From positions 124,001 through 188,000 of the forward strand of contig NZ_PDWN01000009.1 of NCBI RefSeq assembly GCF_010093205.1: 64,000 nucleotides of DNA, given 5' to 3'. The notes beneath the pieces are model-generated. The model saw nothing but the letters and a program-made list of their open reading frames with translations. It did no database searches and had not been told where the DNA came from. The position numbers and the translations under genes were made by a program. Positions 36,613 to 45,197 of this stretch are shown here, piece after piece. Within the stretch, counting starts at the first letter, position 1. Each line of letters starts with the position of its first letter. The DNA is from Pseudoxanthomonas daejeonensis (lineage in GTDB: Bacteria > Pseudomonadota > Gammaproteobacteria > Xanthomonadales > Xanthomonadaceae).

Positions 36613-38352
36613 TCAGGCAGGCTGCACGTCGGCCTTCAGGGCCAGGCGATCCCTGGCGCCCGCGATCATCCCGTCGTACCGCGGATCGGAACGGATCGGA
36701 TCGAGGTCGGAATCGGTTTCGATCCAGCTCAACATGCCCTGCGACGAGCGCGACACCACGTCTTCGAGGATGTCCAGGGCGCGACCGTACTCGCCCAGCA
36801 GCGACATCGCGCAGGCCAGGTTGTATTGCAGGTTCGCGTTCTCCGGATCGACCAGGTGCGCACGCGTGGCCCACTCCATCGCCCGGTCCTTCTGGCCCAG
36901 GGTCACCAGCATGGAGACGCCAAACCCGATCGCCCGCCCGTGCCCCGGGTCGTCCGCGACGATCTTCTCGATCCGCTTCATCGTCCGCTCGGCGGCCGCC
37001 TGCACCCGCGCCACGTCGCCCTTGGTCTCGCAGGCCTGGACGATGAAGCTGGCCGCGGTGAAGTCCGACTCCATCGCGTTGGCGGCGACCTCGAAGTAGC
37101 CGATGGCCCGGTCGTAAAGGCGCAGGCCCATGCAACTCAGGCCGGCCAGCCGGTTTGCAACATAGGACTCCGGCTCGAGCGCCACCGCCCGGTCCGCCGC
37201 TTCCAGTGCCTCGCCGAACTTGCCCACGCTGCGCAATGTCGCCGACCAGGCCGCGTGCGAATCGGCAAGGTGCGGACCCAGCTCCAGCGCCCGCTTGGCC
37301 GGATACTCCAGGTCTTCGTACGCCAGGTCGGCCTGCCAGAACAGGTTCCACTGCGCCAGCGCCATCGTCGCCCAGGCCTGCGCGTAGTTCGGATCCAGCT
37401 TGACCACGTGCTTGCAGATGCGGATGACGATTTCGTTGTTGCGCTCGTTGTCGCGCAGCCAGAACTGGCGCGCCATCAGGTACAGCTTGTAGGCCTCGGC
37501 ATTGGTGGTGGCGCGCTGCTCGAGCGCCTGCTTTTCCTGCGGCAGCAGGGTCAACTTCAGCGCCGAGACAATGGCCTTCGAGATCTCGTCCTGCAGGGCG
37601 AAGATGTCGTTGAGGTCGCGGTCGTAGCGCTCGCCCCAGACCTGCGAATCCCTGGCCGCGTCGACCAGCTGCGCAGTGATCCGCACCCGGTCGCCCGCCT
37701 TGCGCACGCTGCCGGCCAGCACGTGCGTGGCCTTGGTCTGGCGGCCGATGTCGGCCACCCCGCCGGTCGCGCCCTTGAACGAGAACGCCAGGTTGCGCGA
37801 CACGATCGACAGCGCCGAGACCTTGCCCAGGTCGGTGATGATGTCCTCGGTGATGCCGTCGGAGAAGTATTCCTGCTCGGGGTCGCCGCTCATGTTGGCG
37901 AACGGCAGCACGCAGATGCTGACCTGGCTGCTCTTGCGCGCGGGGACCGGAGCCGGCTTGGGCGCGCCGAGCTTGCCTTCCAGTGCCTTGCACAGGCTCA
38001 CGAACGCCGCATGGCCGCGATCGCCGTTCCAGTCATCCAGGTCGGTCGCGTGCAGGGCTCTAAAATCGATCGGCAGCTTGGCGTGCTCGAAACGCACTGG
38101 CACCAGCACGCCGCGGTCGGCCGCATCGCGCGCCTCGCCGCGGACCCAGCGCGAATCGACCGACTGCGGCGTCCACACCACGATCAGCGAACGGGCACCC
38201 TCGAGTTCGCGCGAGATCAGGGAGTCGAATTCCTCGCCCGGATTGATCTCCGGATCCCACCATACCGACCAGCCCTGGGCCTCCAGCGCCGCGACGAGCG
38301 GCGCGACCCGGGCGCGATCCTGGCGGGAATAGGAAACGAAGATGTCGGCCAA
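36613..38352 (-). CDS. TIR-TolB-like-TPR protein
   Basis: A 579-aa three-part protein. The N-terminal TIR domain (residues 2-110) begins ADIFVSYSRQDRARVAPLVA and keeps the catalytic-type Glu in SRWVRGEARDA (E73), as in TIR enzymes that cleave NAD. A TolB/FlgO-like domain follows near 145-265 (ICVLPFANMSGDPEQEYFSD, GITEDIITDLGKVSALSIVS). TPR-like helices continue to the end (YAQAWATMALAQWNLFW, ALEPESYVANRLAGLSCM). TTG 38352 is chosen over an upstream ATG because GGAGG lies 6 bp before it and the TIR fold begins right there. It is the first gene of a two-gene unit with the SLOG-SLATT protein. Confidence 0.88.
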   Translation of the reverse strand: MADIFVSYSRQDRARVAPLVAALEAQGWSVWWDPEINPGEEFDSLISRELEGARSLIVVWTPQSVDSRWVRGEARDAADRGVLVPVRFEHAKLPIDFRALHATDLDDWNGDRGHAAFVSLCKALEGKLGAPKPAPVPARKSSQVSICVLPFANMSGDPEQEYFSDGITEDIITDLGKVSALSIVSRNLAFSFKGATGGVADIGRQTKATHVLAGSVRKAGDRVRITAQLVDAARDSQVWGERYDRDLNDIFALQDEISKAIVSALKLTLLPQEKQALEQRATTNAEAYKLYLMARQFWLRDNERNNEIVIRICKHVVKLDPNYAQAWATMALAQWNLFWQADLAYEDLEYPAKRALELGPHLADSHAAWSATLRSVGKFGEALEAADRAVALEPESYVANRLAGLSCMGLRLYDRAIGYFEVAANAMESDFTAASFIVQACETKGDVARVQAAAERTMKRIEKIVADDPGHGRAIGFGVSMLVTLGQKDRAMEWATRAHLVDPENANLQYNLACAMSLLGEYGRALDILEDVVSRSSQGMLSWIETDSDLDPIRSDPRYDGMIAGARDRLALKADVQPA

Positions 38353-38668
38353 GCATCGCCTCCAGTCGGAAGAAGCGTCGCACTTGCCACGCACTTGCCG
38401 TCCAACCCGTGCCGGGATGCCTGCCAGGTCGCCATGCCCCCGCGCGCAGCCGTAGCGGCCGCACGCCCGCGGACCGTCGATCCGCCGGACGATTAGGCTC
38501 TCCCCCGCCGTTCAGGTCAACCGGCGAGCCAGGCGCGGTCATGGACTCCGGCGTGGCCGATCGTGTTCGGATCCTGCGTGGCGATCTCGGCGGCGGCCTG
38601 GCTGCCGATCGCGCGAGCCGGCCGTGCGCTTCGCGACGTACCTCCGCTCGGCGGCTTCCTGCCAGGCG
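38353..38668. other. Non-coding stretch before the TIR gene
   Basis: 316 bp between the TIR gene start and the stop of the YCII gene; it must hold the promoter of the TIR/SLOG-SLATT unit. A GGAGG ribosome-binding site lies at 38358-38363. No convincing -35/-10 pair, palindrome or repeat stands out. A relatively AT-rich patch near 38488-38500 (CGATTAGGCT) is the only candidate promoter neighbourhood. Confidence 0.4.
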
Positions 38669-39151
38669 TCAGGGGGCGGACTTCCCGGCAGGCGGGACCA
38701 GCCGCTTGTGCAGGTCCGGCACCAGCATGTTCGCGGCACTGCCGTACCAGGCGTGGTACTCGGCGACCATGTCGCCATTGACGATGACCGGATCGGTCGC
38801 GGTGAGCGCCCGCGCGGCCTCGATGTCGTCGACCGCGAACACGAACAGTCCGCGCCAGCCCGCCGGATCCTCCATGAAGGGCCCGGCCAGGACCAGCTTC
38901 CCGTCGGTGGCCATGCGTTCCATGTTGGCGAAATGGCCGGCGAACATCGCGTCCCGTGCCTCGCCGTCGGGCATCCGCTGTGGCCCGGTCTTCAGGACCA
39001 CCAGTACGTACGGACGCATGCCCCGTTCGTCGGCACCGGTCTGCCGAGCAAGCCCCGCATCGAACGCGGGCGTGGCGCCCGTTGGAGGTTCATCGGCGTG
39101 GGCAGCGAATGCGAGCACGGTGCCGAACAGGCAGCAGAGGATGCGGCTCAT
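38669..39151 (-). CDS. Secreted YCII-domain protein
   Basis: A 160-aa protein with signal peptide (residues 1-20, ending AFAAHA) and a YCII/YciI-like ferredoxin fold: YVLVVLKTGPQRMPDGEARD, HFANMERMATDGKLVLAGPF, GLFVFAVDDIEAARALTATD and DPVIVNGDMVAEYHAWYG. YCII proteins are small putative enzymes of unclear substrate; secretion is less common. ATG 39151 is chosen over longer frame since it opens the signal peptide and follows GGAG. Confidence 0.85.
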   Translation of the reverse strand: MSRILCCLFGTVLAFAAHADEPPTGATPAFDAGLARQTGADERGMRPYVLVVLKTGPQRMPDGEARDAMFAGHFANMERMATDGKLVLAGPFMEDPAGWRGLFVFAVDDIEAARALTATDPVIVNGDMVAEYHAWYGSAANMLVPDLHKRLVPPAGKSAP

Positions 39152-39320
39152 GGCCTGACTCCACGGGTGGGCTACGGTGACACCGGAATGGTCCGGCGAG
39201 CATAGACCTCGTACGGGAACCTCGCACCTCGCGCCCCGGGCGTCCGCCGTTGCACGGTTGTCGGCGTGACCTGCGACGCGCTGGAAGAGAAGATCGACGC
39301 GCGCGCCGTCATCAGGTGCA

Positions 39321-40493
39321 ATGGGCGCTCCACTGGCCAGGCCCATCCCGATGCCGCGCATCCTCCGCCCCACCCTCGCCGTCCTCGCCGTCCTGCTGAT
39401 CGCATGCGCGCCGGTATTGGCCGCCGACTACGTGCCCACCCGCGAGGAATGGGCGCGGCAGGCGCCGGCCGCCGCCGGCTTCGATCCCGACCGGCTGGCC
39501 GCGGCCGTGGCCTGGGCGCAGGCCCATGGCGAACAACAGCCGGCCGACCTGCGCGACACGCTGATGGCCTCGTTCGGCACCCGGGAGCCGGGCTATCGCA
39601 TCCTCGGCCCGGTCGCCTCGCGCGGCACCGCCAACGGCATGATCCTGCGTGGCGGCCGCATCGTTGCCGAGTGGGGCGACACCCGCCGCCCGGAAATGAC
39701 CTTCAGCGTGGCCAAGAGCATGCTCTCCAACGTCGCAGGCCTGCTGCACGACGATGGCCTGCTTCCCTACACCGCACGCCCCGTCGCCCGCGACGTTCCC
39801 GGCCCGTGGTTCGAAGGCGCGCACAACGGCCCGATCACCTGGGCGCACCTGCTGCAGCAGACCTCGGACTGGAGCGGCACGCTGTGGGAGGTGCACGACT
39901 GGGCCGACCGGCCCGAAGGCGACGACCCCTCGCAGCGCCCGCTGCATGTGCCCGGCACCCGCTACAAGTACAACGACGTGCGGGTGAACCTGCTCGCGCT
40001 GTCGCTGATGGAAGTCGCGCGCGAACCGCTGCCGCAGTTGCTGCGACGCCGGCTGATGGATCCGATCGGCGCCTCCTCCACCTGGCGCTGGCACGGTTAC
40101 GACAATTCGTGGATCACCCTGGACGGGCTGCGCATGCAGGCGGTTTCCGGTGGCGGACACTTCGGCGGCGGCATGTTCATCAGTACCGCCGACCTGGCGC
40201 GTTTCGGCCTGCTGATGGAGCGCGACGGCCAATGGCAGGGCCGCCGGCTGCTGTCGAGCGGATGGATCGCGCAGGCCGTCGCACCCTCGCCGGTCAAGCC
40301 GGACTACGGTTACCTGTGGTGGCTCAACACCGGGCGCCAGGCCATTCCCGCCGCGCCCGAAAGCGCGTTCTGGGCAGCCGGCTTCGGCGGCAACCACGTA
40401 TACGTCGACCGCGAGCACGACCTGGTGATCGTAGTCCGCTGGACCCCGGACCTGGCCGGCGTGGTCACCCGGGTACTGGCCGCTTTGGAGTGA
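39321..40493 (+). CDS. Secreted serine hydrolase, class C beta-lactamase / PBP4* family
   Basis: A 390-aa SxxK-fold hydrolase. Signal peptide spans about residues 11-35, so ATG 39351 (MPRILRPT) is an alternative start. The SxxK nucleophile motif is S129-V-A-K132 (TFSVAKSMLS), the YxN-type motif is YKYNDVR, and the third motif region is GFGGNHVYVD. SHGG-type loops (SGGGHFGGGMFISTADLARF) and LLQQTSDWSG also fit. Members act as esterases, peptidases or lactamases in the periplasm; the substrate is unknown here. No ampR-type regulator is adjacent. Confidence 0.88.
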   Translation: MGAPLARPIPMPRILRPTLAVLAVLLIACAPVLAADYVPTREEWARQAPAAAGFDPDRLAAAVAWAQAHGEQQPADLRDTLMASFGTREPGYRILGPVASRGTANGMILRGGRIVAEWGDTRRPEMTFSVAKSMLSNVAGLLHDDGLLPYTARPVARDVPGPWFEGAHNGPITWAHLLQQTSDWSGTLWEVHDWADRPEGDDPSQRPLHVPGTRYKYNDVRVNLLALSLMEVAREPLPQLLRRRLMDPIGASSTWRWHGYDNSWITLDGLRMQAVSGGGHFGGGMFISTADLARFGLLMERDGQWQGRRLLSSGWIAQAVAPSPVKPDYGYLWWLNTGRQAIPAAPESAFWAAGFGGNHVYVDREHDLVIVVRWTPDLAGVVTRVLAALE

Positions 40494-40533
40494 TCGTCGG
40501 CGGGAGGCAGCCCGCCGTGCCGGGGGCGAACGC

Positions 40534-40881
40534 TCAGTTCCCGCCCAGCGCGGCAAGCAGGTCGCGCACGTGGTACGGCTTCTCGAGGAACTGCGCATTC
40601 GCCGGCAAGGTCGGCAACTGCGCCAGCGCATAACCGGAGATCAGCACCGTGCGACAGGAAGGGCGCGCCTGCAACGCGGCCTCGGCCACGTCCACGCCGG
40701 TCACCCCACCCGGCATGCTGATATCGCTGACGACGTAGTCGAACCCTTCGTTCGCGGCGAGCAGCTCGCGCGCGGAGTGGCCGTTGCTGGCCTGGGTGAC
40801 CTCGAAACCGGCCTCCTCCAGGGCGATGGTGGTCACCATCTGCAACAGCTCGTCGTCTTCCACGTACAGCAGTCTGGGCAC
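40534..40881 (-). CDS. Stand-alone receiver (response regulator) protein
   Basis: A 115-aa single receiver domain with acidic pair in LLYVEDDELL, phospho-acceptor Asp in YVVSDISMPGG, Ser in TVLISGYAL and Lys in FLEKPYHV. There is no output domain. GTG 40881 is chosen because GGAG lies 8 bp upstream and only 4 bp separate it from the kinase stop. It is the likely partner of the upstream PAS kinase, which lacks a receiver of its own. Confidence 0.9.
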   Translation of the reverse strand: MPRLLYVEDDELLQMVTTIALEEAGFEVTQASNGHSARELLAANEGFDYVVSDISMPGGVTGVDVAEAALQARPSCRTVLISGYALAQLPTLPANAQFLEKPYHVRDLLAALGGN

Positions 40882-40885
40882 GTTG

Positions 40886-42007
40886 TTACTCCACGACCGG
40901 AACGGCGATGGTGACACGGGTCCCGGCACCCGGCTCGCTGTGGATGGAAGCGAAGCCACCGGACTGGCTCGCGAAACCGAAGACCTGGCTCAGGCCCAGG
41001 CCGCTGCCCCGCCCCACGTCCTTGGTGGTGAAGAACGGCTCCATCGCGCGCAGGCGCACCTCCTCGCCCATGCCCGGGCCGTCGTCGGTGACCGTGATGT
41101 AGAGGTAGCGCCGCCCGGGCTGGAGATCGGGATGGACGCCATCGGCCGGTTGCACGACGCGGGTGGCGATGACGATGCTTCCCTGCGCGGTCATCGCATC
41201 GCGCGCGTTGGCCACCAGGTTCATCAGCGCCGCCTCGAACCGGGCGCCGTCCACGTAGGCGACGGGGTCACCGTCGACCAGGTCCAGCGTGCAGGTGGCG
41301 ATCGCACCGGCGGCGCGCCGGTACACCTCGATCGATGCACGGATGAGCTCGTTGACGTCCAGGTTCGCCGGCGACAGGTTCTGCCCGCGCGCGAACGCGA
41401 GCATCTGCCGGGACAGCATGCTGCCGCGATGCGCCGCCTTCTGGGCGGCATCCACCAGCTGCTGGCGGCGCTCCTCGGAGGAGGTCCTGGCGATCAGGTC
41501 CAGGCTGGCCGTGACCACCGCCAGCACGTTGTTGAAGTCGTGGGCGATACCCAGGGTCAGCTGGCCGATCGCATGGATCTTCTGCGACTGGGCCAGCGTC
41601 CGCTCGGCTTCCTGCAGGCGGGTCTGCGCCTTGAACCGCTCGGTGACATCCTTGGTCACCTTGACGAAACCCATCAGCTCGCCGTCCTGCCAGATCGGAT
41701 CGATCACGATGTTGGCCCGGAACTGCGAGCCGTCCTTCCTGACCCGCCACCCCTCCGCTTCGAAACGGCCCTCGCTCCTGGCCGTGGCCAGCCCGCGCTG
41801 GGGTTCGCCCCGTCTCACGTCGTCCTCCGTGTAGAACTGCGAGAAGTGGTGGCCGATCACTTCGGCGTCGGTATATCCCTTGATCCGCTGGCCACCCGGA
41901 TTCCAGCTCAGGATGTGGCCCTCCGGATCAAGCATGTAGATGGCGTAGTCGGTGAGGCTCTGGACCAGCAGCGCTTCGGCGTTGAACGGGAACGAGGAGG
42001 CGGCCAT
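40886..42007 (-). CDS. PAS-domain sensor histidine kinase
   Basis: A 373-aa soluble kinase (no membrane helices). A PAS domain covers about residues 12-125, with YAIYMLDPEGHILSWNPGGQ and KVTKDVTERF as PAS-PAC ends. The H-box is IHAIGQLTLGIAHDFNN with H156. ATPase motifs are NLVANARDAM, DDGPGMGEEV, EPFFTTKDVGRGSGLGLSQV. The HDFNN type is common in kinases whose partner is a lone receiver, which lies immediately downstream. Confidence 0.93.
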   Translation of the reverse strand: MAASSFPFNAEALLVQSLTDYAIYMLDPEGHILSWNPGGQRIKGYTDAEVIGHHFSQFYTEDDVRRGEPQRGLATARSEGRFEAEGWRVRKDGSQFRANIVIDPIWQDGELMGFVKVTKDVTERFKAQTRLQEAERTLAQSQKIHAIGQLTLGIAHDFNNVLAVVTASLDLIARTSSEERRQQLVDAAQKAAHRGSMLSRQMLAFARGQNLSPANLDVNELIRASIEVYRRAAGAIATCTLDLVDGDPVAYVDGARFEAALMNLVANARDAMTAQGSIVIATRVVQPADGVHPDLQPGRRYLYITVTDDGPGMGEEVRLRAMEPFFTTKDVGRGSGLGLSQVFGFASQSGGFASIHSEPGAGTRVTIAVPVVE

Positions 42008-42037
42008 GGATGCGCGTACTGTGCTGTGCTGGGCAAT

Positions 42038-42991
42038 CTAGGCGTCGGTTCGTGACGGAGGCGTGGAACGGGACGGCTGCGCTGCTGCGCCCGAACCATC
42101 CGTCCCCGGATCCAGCATCCGCTCCAGGTCGCGGTCCTTCTCCTCCCACAGTCCGTTCATCCATTTCTGGAAGCGGGCCCTGAAGGCGCGATCCTCCTGG
42201 TAGTTGCCGGCGGCCAGTTCGGCCGGGATCGGGCGCTGTCGCACCAGCACGCGCACGTTCGGCACGCGATTGGCCATCAGGTCGATCATCGAAGGGCGAC
42301 CGCCCGGATAGGCGATGGTGACGTCCAGGATCGCGTGCAGGCCGTCGCCCATCGCATCGAGCACGAAACCCACACCCCCGGACTTGGGCTTGAGCAGGTG
42401 CCGGAAGGGCGAGGCCTGGCCGTCATGCTTCTGCGGGGTGAAGCGGGTGCCCTCCACGAAGTTCATCACCGACACCGGGATGTCGCGGAACTTGTCGCAG
42501 GCCCGCCGGGTCGCCTCCATGTCGCGGCGACCCAGCTCGGGATTCTTCGCGATCTGCTTGCGCGTGAACCGCCCCATGAACGGGAAATCCAGCGCCCACC
42601 AGGCCAGTCCCAGCACCGGCACCCAGAACAGCTGGCGCTTGAGGAAGAAGCGCAGGAACGGCGCGCGCCGGTTGAACACCTTCTGCAGGACGAGGATGTC
42701 GACCCAGCTCTGGTGGTTGGCCAGGACCAGGTAGTGGCCGTCGCGCTCAAGCGTGCCGTGCTGTTCGACCTCGAAGCGCGTGCCGGTGAATGCCGCCATC
42801 ATCGCGCTGTTGACCGCGATCCAGCTCTCGGCCAGCCCGGTCAGCACCGAATTGCACGCCCGCCGCAACGGCGCGAACGGCAGCAGCGCCTTGAGCACGC
42901 CGACCGCAAGCAGGGGCAGCGCATGGACCAGCGTATTGAGCACCACCAGCGCCATGATCAGCGCCAGACGCAACCACAGGATGGGGGACAC
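42038..42991 (-). CDS. 1-acyl-sn-glycerol-3-phosphate acyltransferase-family protein
   Basis: A 317-aa PlsC-fold enzyme of the YihG-like type. An N-terminal hydrophobic region (6-33) anchors it. The HX4D motif is H93-QSWV-D98 (NHQSWVD) and the substrate-binding EGTR is E180-R183 (FVEGTRF). It transfers acyl groups to lysophospholipid or a related acceptor at the inner membrane. Downstream (leftward) lies the PAS kinase gene, 30 bp away. Confidence 0.9.
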   Translation of the reverse strand: MSPILWLRLALIMALVVLNTLVHALPLLAVGVLKALLPFAPLRRACNSVLTGLAESWIAVNSAMMAAFTGTRFEVEQHGTLERDGHYLVLANHQSWVDILVLQKVFNRRAPFLRFFLKRQLFWVPVLGLAWWALDFPFMGRFTRKQIAKNPELGRRDMEATRRACDKFRDIPVSVMNFVEGTRFTPQKHDGQASPFRHLLKPKSGGVGFVLDAMGDGLHAILDVTIAYPGGRPSMIDLMANRVPNVRVLVRQRPIPAELAAGNYQEDRAFRARFQKWMNGLWEEKDRDLERMLDPGTDGSGAAAQPSRSTPPSRTDA

Positions 42992-43130
42992 GGTCGGACC
43001 TGCAGACGAGGGCCGGCAAGCCTAGCAAATTCGTCATCGATCGCACGACGCGGCGCCCGGCACCGATGCCGCGGACGCGCGCGCCGCAAGGCGCCACCGC
43101 CCGGCGTGGAAGCTCGCGAGCCCGCGCCGC

Positions 43131-43168
43131 GGAAGAAAAAGCGGCCGCATCCTGGTGGAAGCGGCCGC
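43131..43168 (-). terminator. Intrinsic terminator after the 163-aa periplasmic gene
   Basis: On the minus strand GCGGCCGC (43168-43161), a 12-base loop and GCGGCCGC (43148-43141) form an 8-bp GC stem followed at once by TTTTTCTTCC (43140-43131). It lies 95 bp past the stop of the CpxP/Spy-like gene. Both arms are also NotI sites. Confidence 0.8.
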
Positions 43169-43262
43169 CCACGCGCACCGGTAGGGTTTCCCCATGGCGG
43201 GGACCGGTGCGCCCGGCGCCAAGGGGAAGGACGCCGGTTGCCACAACGTCGCGACGACCGCC

Positions 43263-43754
43263 TCAATGCACCAGCGGAATCGCCTGGGCCAAGCGGGCCT
43301 GGCCTGCCAGGCCCAGGCGGCGGCTGACATGGATCACGCGCGCGGCCTTGCCCGGCGGGATCACCTTTGCGAACTCGACCAGGTACTTCTCGCGCAGGTC
43401 ATGGATCTTCTGGTCGCGGTCCAGCAGCGATCGCACGTATTCCATCGATTCTTCGTCGTTCAAATCCGCATACTCGCTCGCATACTCGCGTATCGCCCCG
43501 ACCTGGCCATCGATGATGGCCGCCTTCTCGGTCTGGAACTTCTTGAACACGGGCCAGAAACGCGTCGCCTCGTCGGCGGTCAGCGAGATCGACTTTGACA
43601 CCACCTCGGTCTCGATCACCTGTATCTCGTCGCGGAACTCCGCCAGCAACTGCTGGGTCGTCTTCTGGCCAGCTTGACCAGCCGCAGCGGGCTCGGCCGC
43701 CGATACCGGCAGAACCGACAGTAACCCGATTGCCAGTACCACGGACTTGAACAT
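43263..43754 (-). CDS. Periplasmic Spy/CpxP-like helical protein
   Basis: A 163-aa protein with signal peptide (residues 1-20, ending PVSAAEP). The mature part is almost all helix, with SLTADEATRFWPVFKKFQTE, a long charged segment with MEYVRSLLDRDQKIHDLREK and IPPGKAARVIHVSRRL. This resembles small periplasmic helical proteins near the Spy/CpxP family, but the LTxxQ motifs are not exact, so the assignment is loose. ATG 43754 is selected over a longer frame because the signal peptide starts there. Confidence 0.75.
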   Translation of the reverse strand: MFKSVVLAIGLLSVLPVSAAEPAAAGQAGQKTTQQLLAEFRDEIQVIETEVVSKSISLTADEATRFWPVFKKFQTEKAAIIDGQVGAIREYASEYADLNDEESMEYVRSLLDRDQKIHDLREKYLVEFAKVIPPGKAARVIHVSRRLGLAGQARLAQAIPLVH

Positions 43755-43886
43755 CGTACCTGCGCTCCCCTTGGCTGACCGACGTCGGATACAACGGACT
43801 GGGCGCAGCCTAGCGGGTCGCAAACGCAGGTGATGTAGGCCTCTGGGCCAATGCCGCCGTGGCTGCGCGGCAGTACAGGGCGACGG

Positions 43887-44450
43887 TCACAGCGTGCGGA
43901 TGGTGTCGCCGCCGTGGGCCGCCAGCATTTCCTGGGCGCGATCGCGCTGGGCGTCGTCGAAGGCGTGCACGACGACCGCGCAGCGACCCTCCTTCAGCGC
44001 GGTCCGGACCTTGGCGACGTAGGGGCTGTGATCGGGCCGCAGCGACACCAGGCCGCCGGCCATGAGTCCGAACACGCCGCCGTAGCCGACGATCAGGGCG
44101 GCGGCCAGGCCGGGGGACAGCACCACCGCCTCGAGTCCGGACATGTACAGCACGGCGAAGAGTGTCGCGCCCATCGCCAAACCGATAAGCCCCAGCTTGT
44201 AGTGCGCGACGAGGATGGTGCGGAAGATGCCGCGGCCTTCCGGTTCCATCTTGCGACCGGGCCGGGTGTCGAGCGGGGTGATGACCTGCACCTGCCCCTG
44301 CTGCGCGCCGAGCATGTGCTGGACCTGGCGCGCGATCGCGCGCGCCTCCGCTTCGCTGTCGAACACTGCCGCGACCTTGCTGTCGGACATCTCGCCGGTG
44401 ACGGAGGAAAGGAGGTTCATGGCGTGCCTGCCGTTGATTTGGGAACGCAT
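43887..44450 (-). CDS. Two-TM protein of the general-stress type, unknown function
   Basis: Not fully recognised. 187 aa with an N-terminal alpha/beta segment (KVAAVFDSEAEARAIARQVQ, QVQVITPLDTRPGRK) then two membrane helices near residues 100-120 and 128-148 (LGLIGLAMGATLFAVLYMSG, GLAAALIVGYGGVFGLMAGG), and a C-terminal alpha/beta segment (CAVVVHAFDDAQRDRAQEML). The first and last segments look like halves of one domain split by the membrane hairpin. Start is uncertain: ATG 44450 has GGGAG 5 bp upstream, ATG 44420 gives 177 aa. Confidence 0.7.
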   Translation of the reverse strand: MRSQINGRHAMNLLSSVTGEMSDSKVAAVFDSEAEARAIARQVQHMLGAQQGQVQVITPLDTRPGRKMEPEGRGIFRTILVAHYKLGLIGLAMGATLFAVLYMSGLEAVVLSPGLAAALIVGYGGVFGLMAGGLVSLRPDHSPYVAKVRTALKEGRCAVVVHAFDDAQRDRAQEMLAAHGGDTIRTL

Positions 44451-44697
44451 GCAGGCTCCCACCCGAGCGATCAGTGGAACGTGAGGCCCGGACGCGAAAA
44501 TCGGGCGAATGTTCAGGCAGTCCGCAAGGAGGTTGGTGATGCAGGCCAGCCTGTGCAGCACCAGGCATTTGATGAACGATTTGGCCAGCGACAGATGTAA
44601 AGCAGGCCTTCACCGAAAACACGCCGCATGGGTAATGCGGCCTTGTGCATCCTGCAATCGAACCATGGCACCCGGCCATGGCAGCAGGAGCGCCGAG

Positions 44698-44898
44698 ATG
44701 GCCAATCAGAACCAGAACCAGCCGAACCAGAAGCAACAGGGCCAGCAGGGCCAGCAGGGCCAGCAGGGTCAGCAGAACCCGCGCGACGACGAGCAGGGCA
44801 AGCAGGACCAGAACCGCCAGCAGCAACAGCAGGACCAGGACCAGCAGCGCAATCGCGACAAGGACCAGAACAGGAACGACCAGGGCCAGCAGCGCTGA
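44698..44898 (+). CDS. Gln/Asn-rich low-complexity microprotein (66 aa)
   Basis: A 66-aa protein made almost only of Gln, Asn, Asp, Arg, Lys, Gly and Pro, starting MANQNQNQPNQKQQGQQ, with a four-fold QQG repeat near 13-25 and no hydrophobic segment. GCAGGAG lies 7-12 bp upstream of the ATG, and a strong hairpin follows the stop, so it is likely expressed and disordered. The composition resembles stress hydrophilins or prion-like proteins. No family recognised. Confidence 0.75.
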   Translation: MANQNQNQPNQKQQGQQGQQGQQGQQNPRDDEQGKQDQNRQQQQQDQDQQRNRDKDQNRNDQGQQR

Positions 44899-44926
44899 TC
44901 CCATAGACGAGCCGCAGTCATCGCGG

Positions 44927-44950
44927 AGAGGGCCTCTACGGAGGCCCTCT
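44927..44950 (+). terminator. UACG-loop hairpin after the Q/N-rich gene
   Basis: AGAGGGCCTC (44927-44936) and GAGGCCCTCT (44941-44950) form a perfect 10-bp stem capped by TACG, a stable UNCG tetraloop. TTGGTTT follows, a weak T-run. It lies 29 bp after the stop of the Q/N-rich gene. Confidence 0.8.
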
Positions 44951-45197
44951 TGGTTTGACGGGTTTGCGAGGCGAACGCCATGAAGCATGAGCAATCCCCT
45001 CCCGCGCATCCCCCGCTTCCGCGGCGCGGAGAGCAGACGGGCAAAAGCGCGAGGGCGACCAACGCAACGATCCCGCCGTGCAGCCCGGCGCCCGGGAAGG
45101 CCAGCCTGGAATCCGCGAGCGTCGCGACCGGCAAGCCGAGCGCAGGCCGCGCCCACCCCACCCCACCCCATGAACCACGACATCGGAACAAATCCAC

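Noticed and set aside
43141-43168. Pair of NotI sites as a cloning scar
   Set aside because: They form the stem of a normal intrinsic terminator followed by a T-run for the minus-strand gene; flanking DNA looks native.
43810-45183. 457-codon minus-strand frame with Leu-rich stretch
   Set aside because: Antisense to the Q/N-rich gene, whose Gln codons read as Leu/Val on the other strand; it crosses the strong hairpin at 44927-44950.
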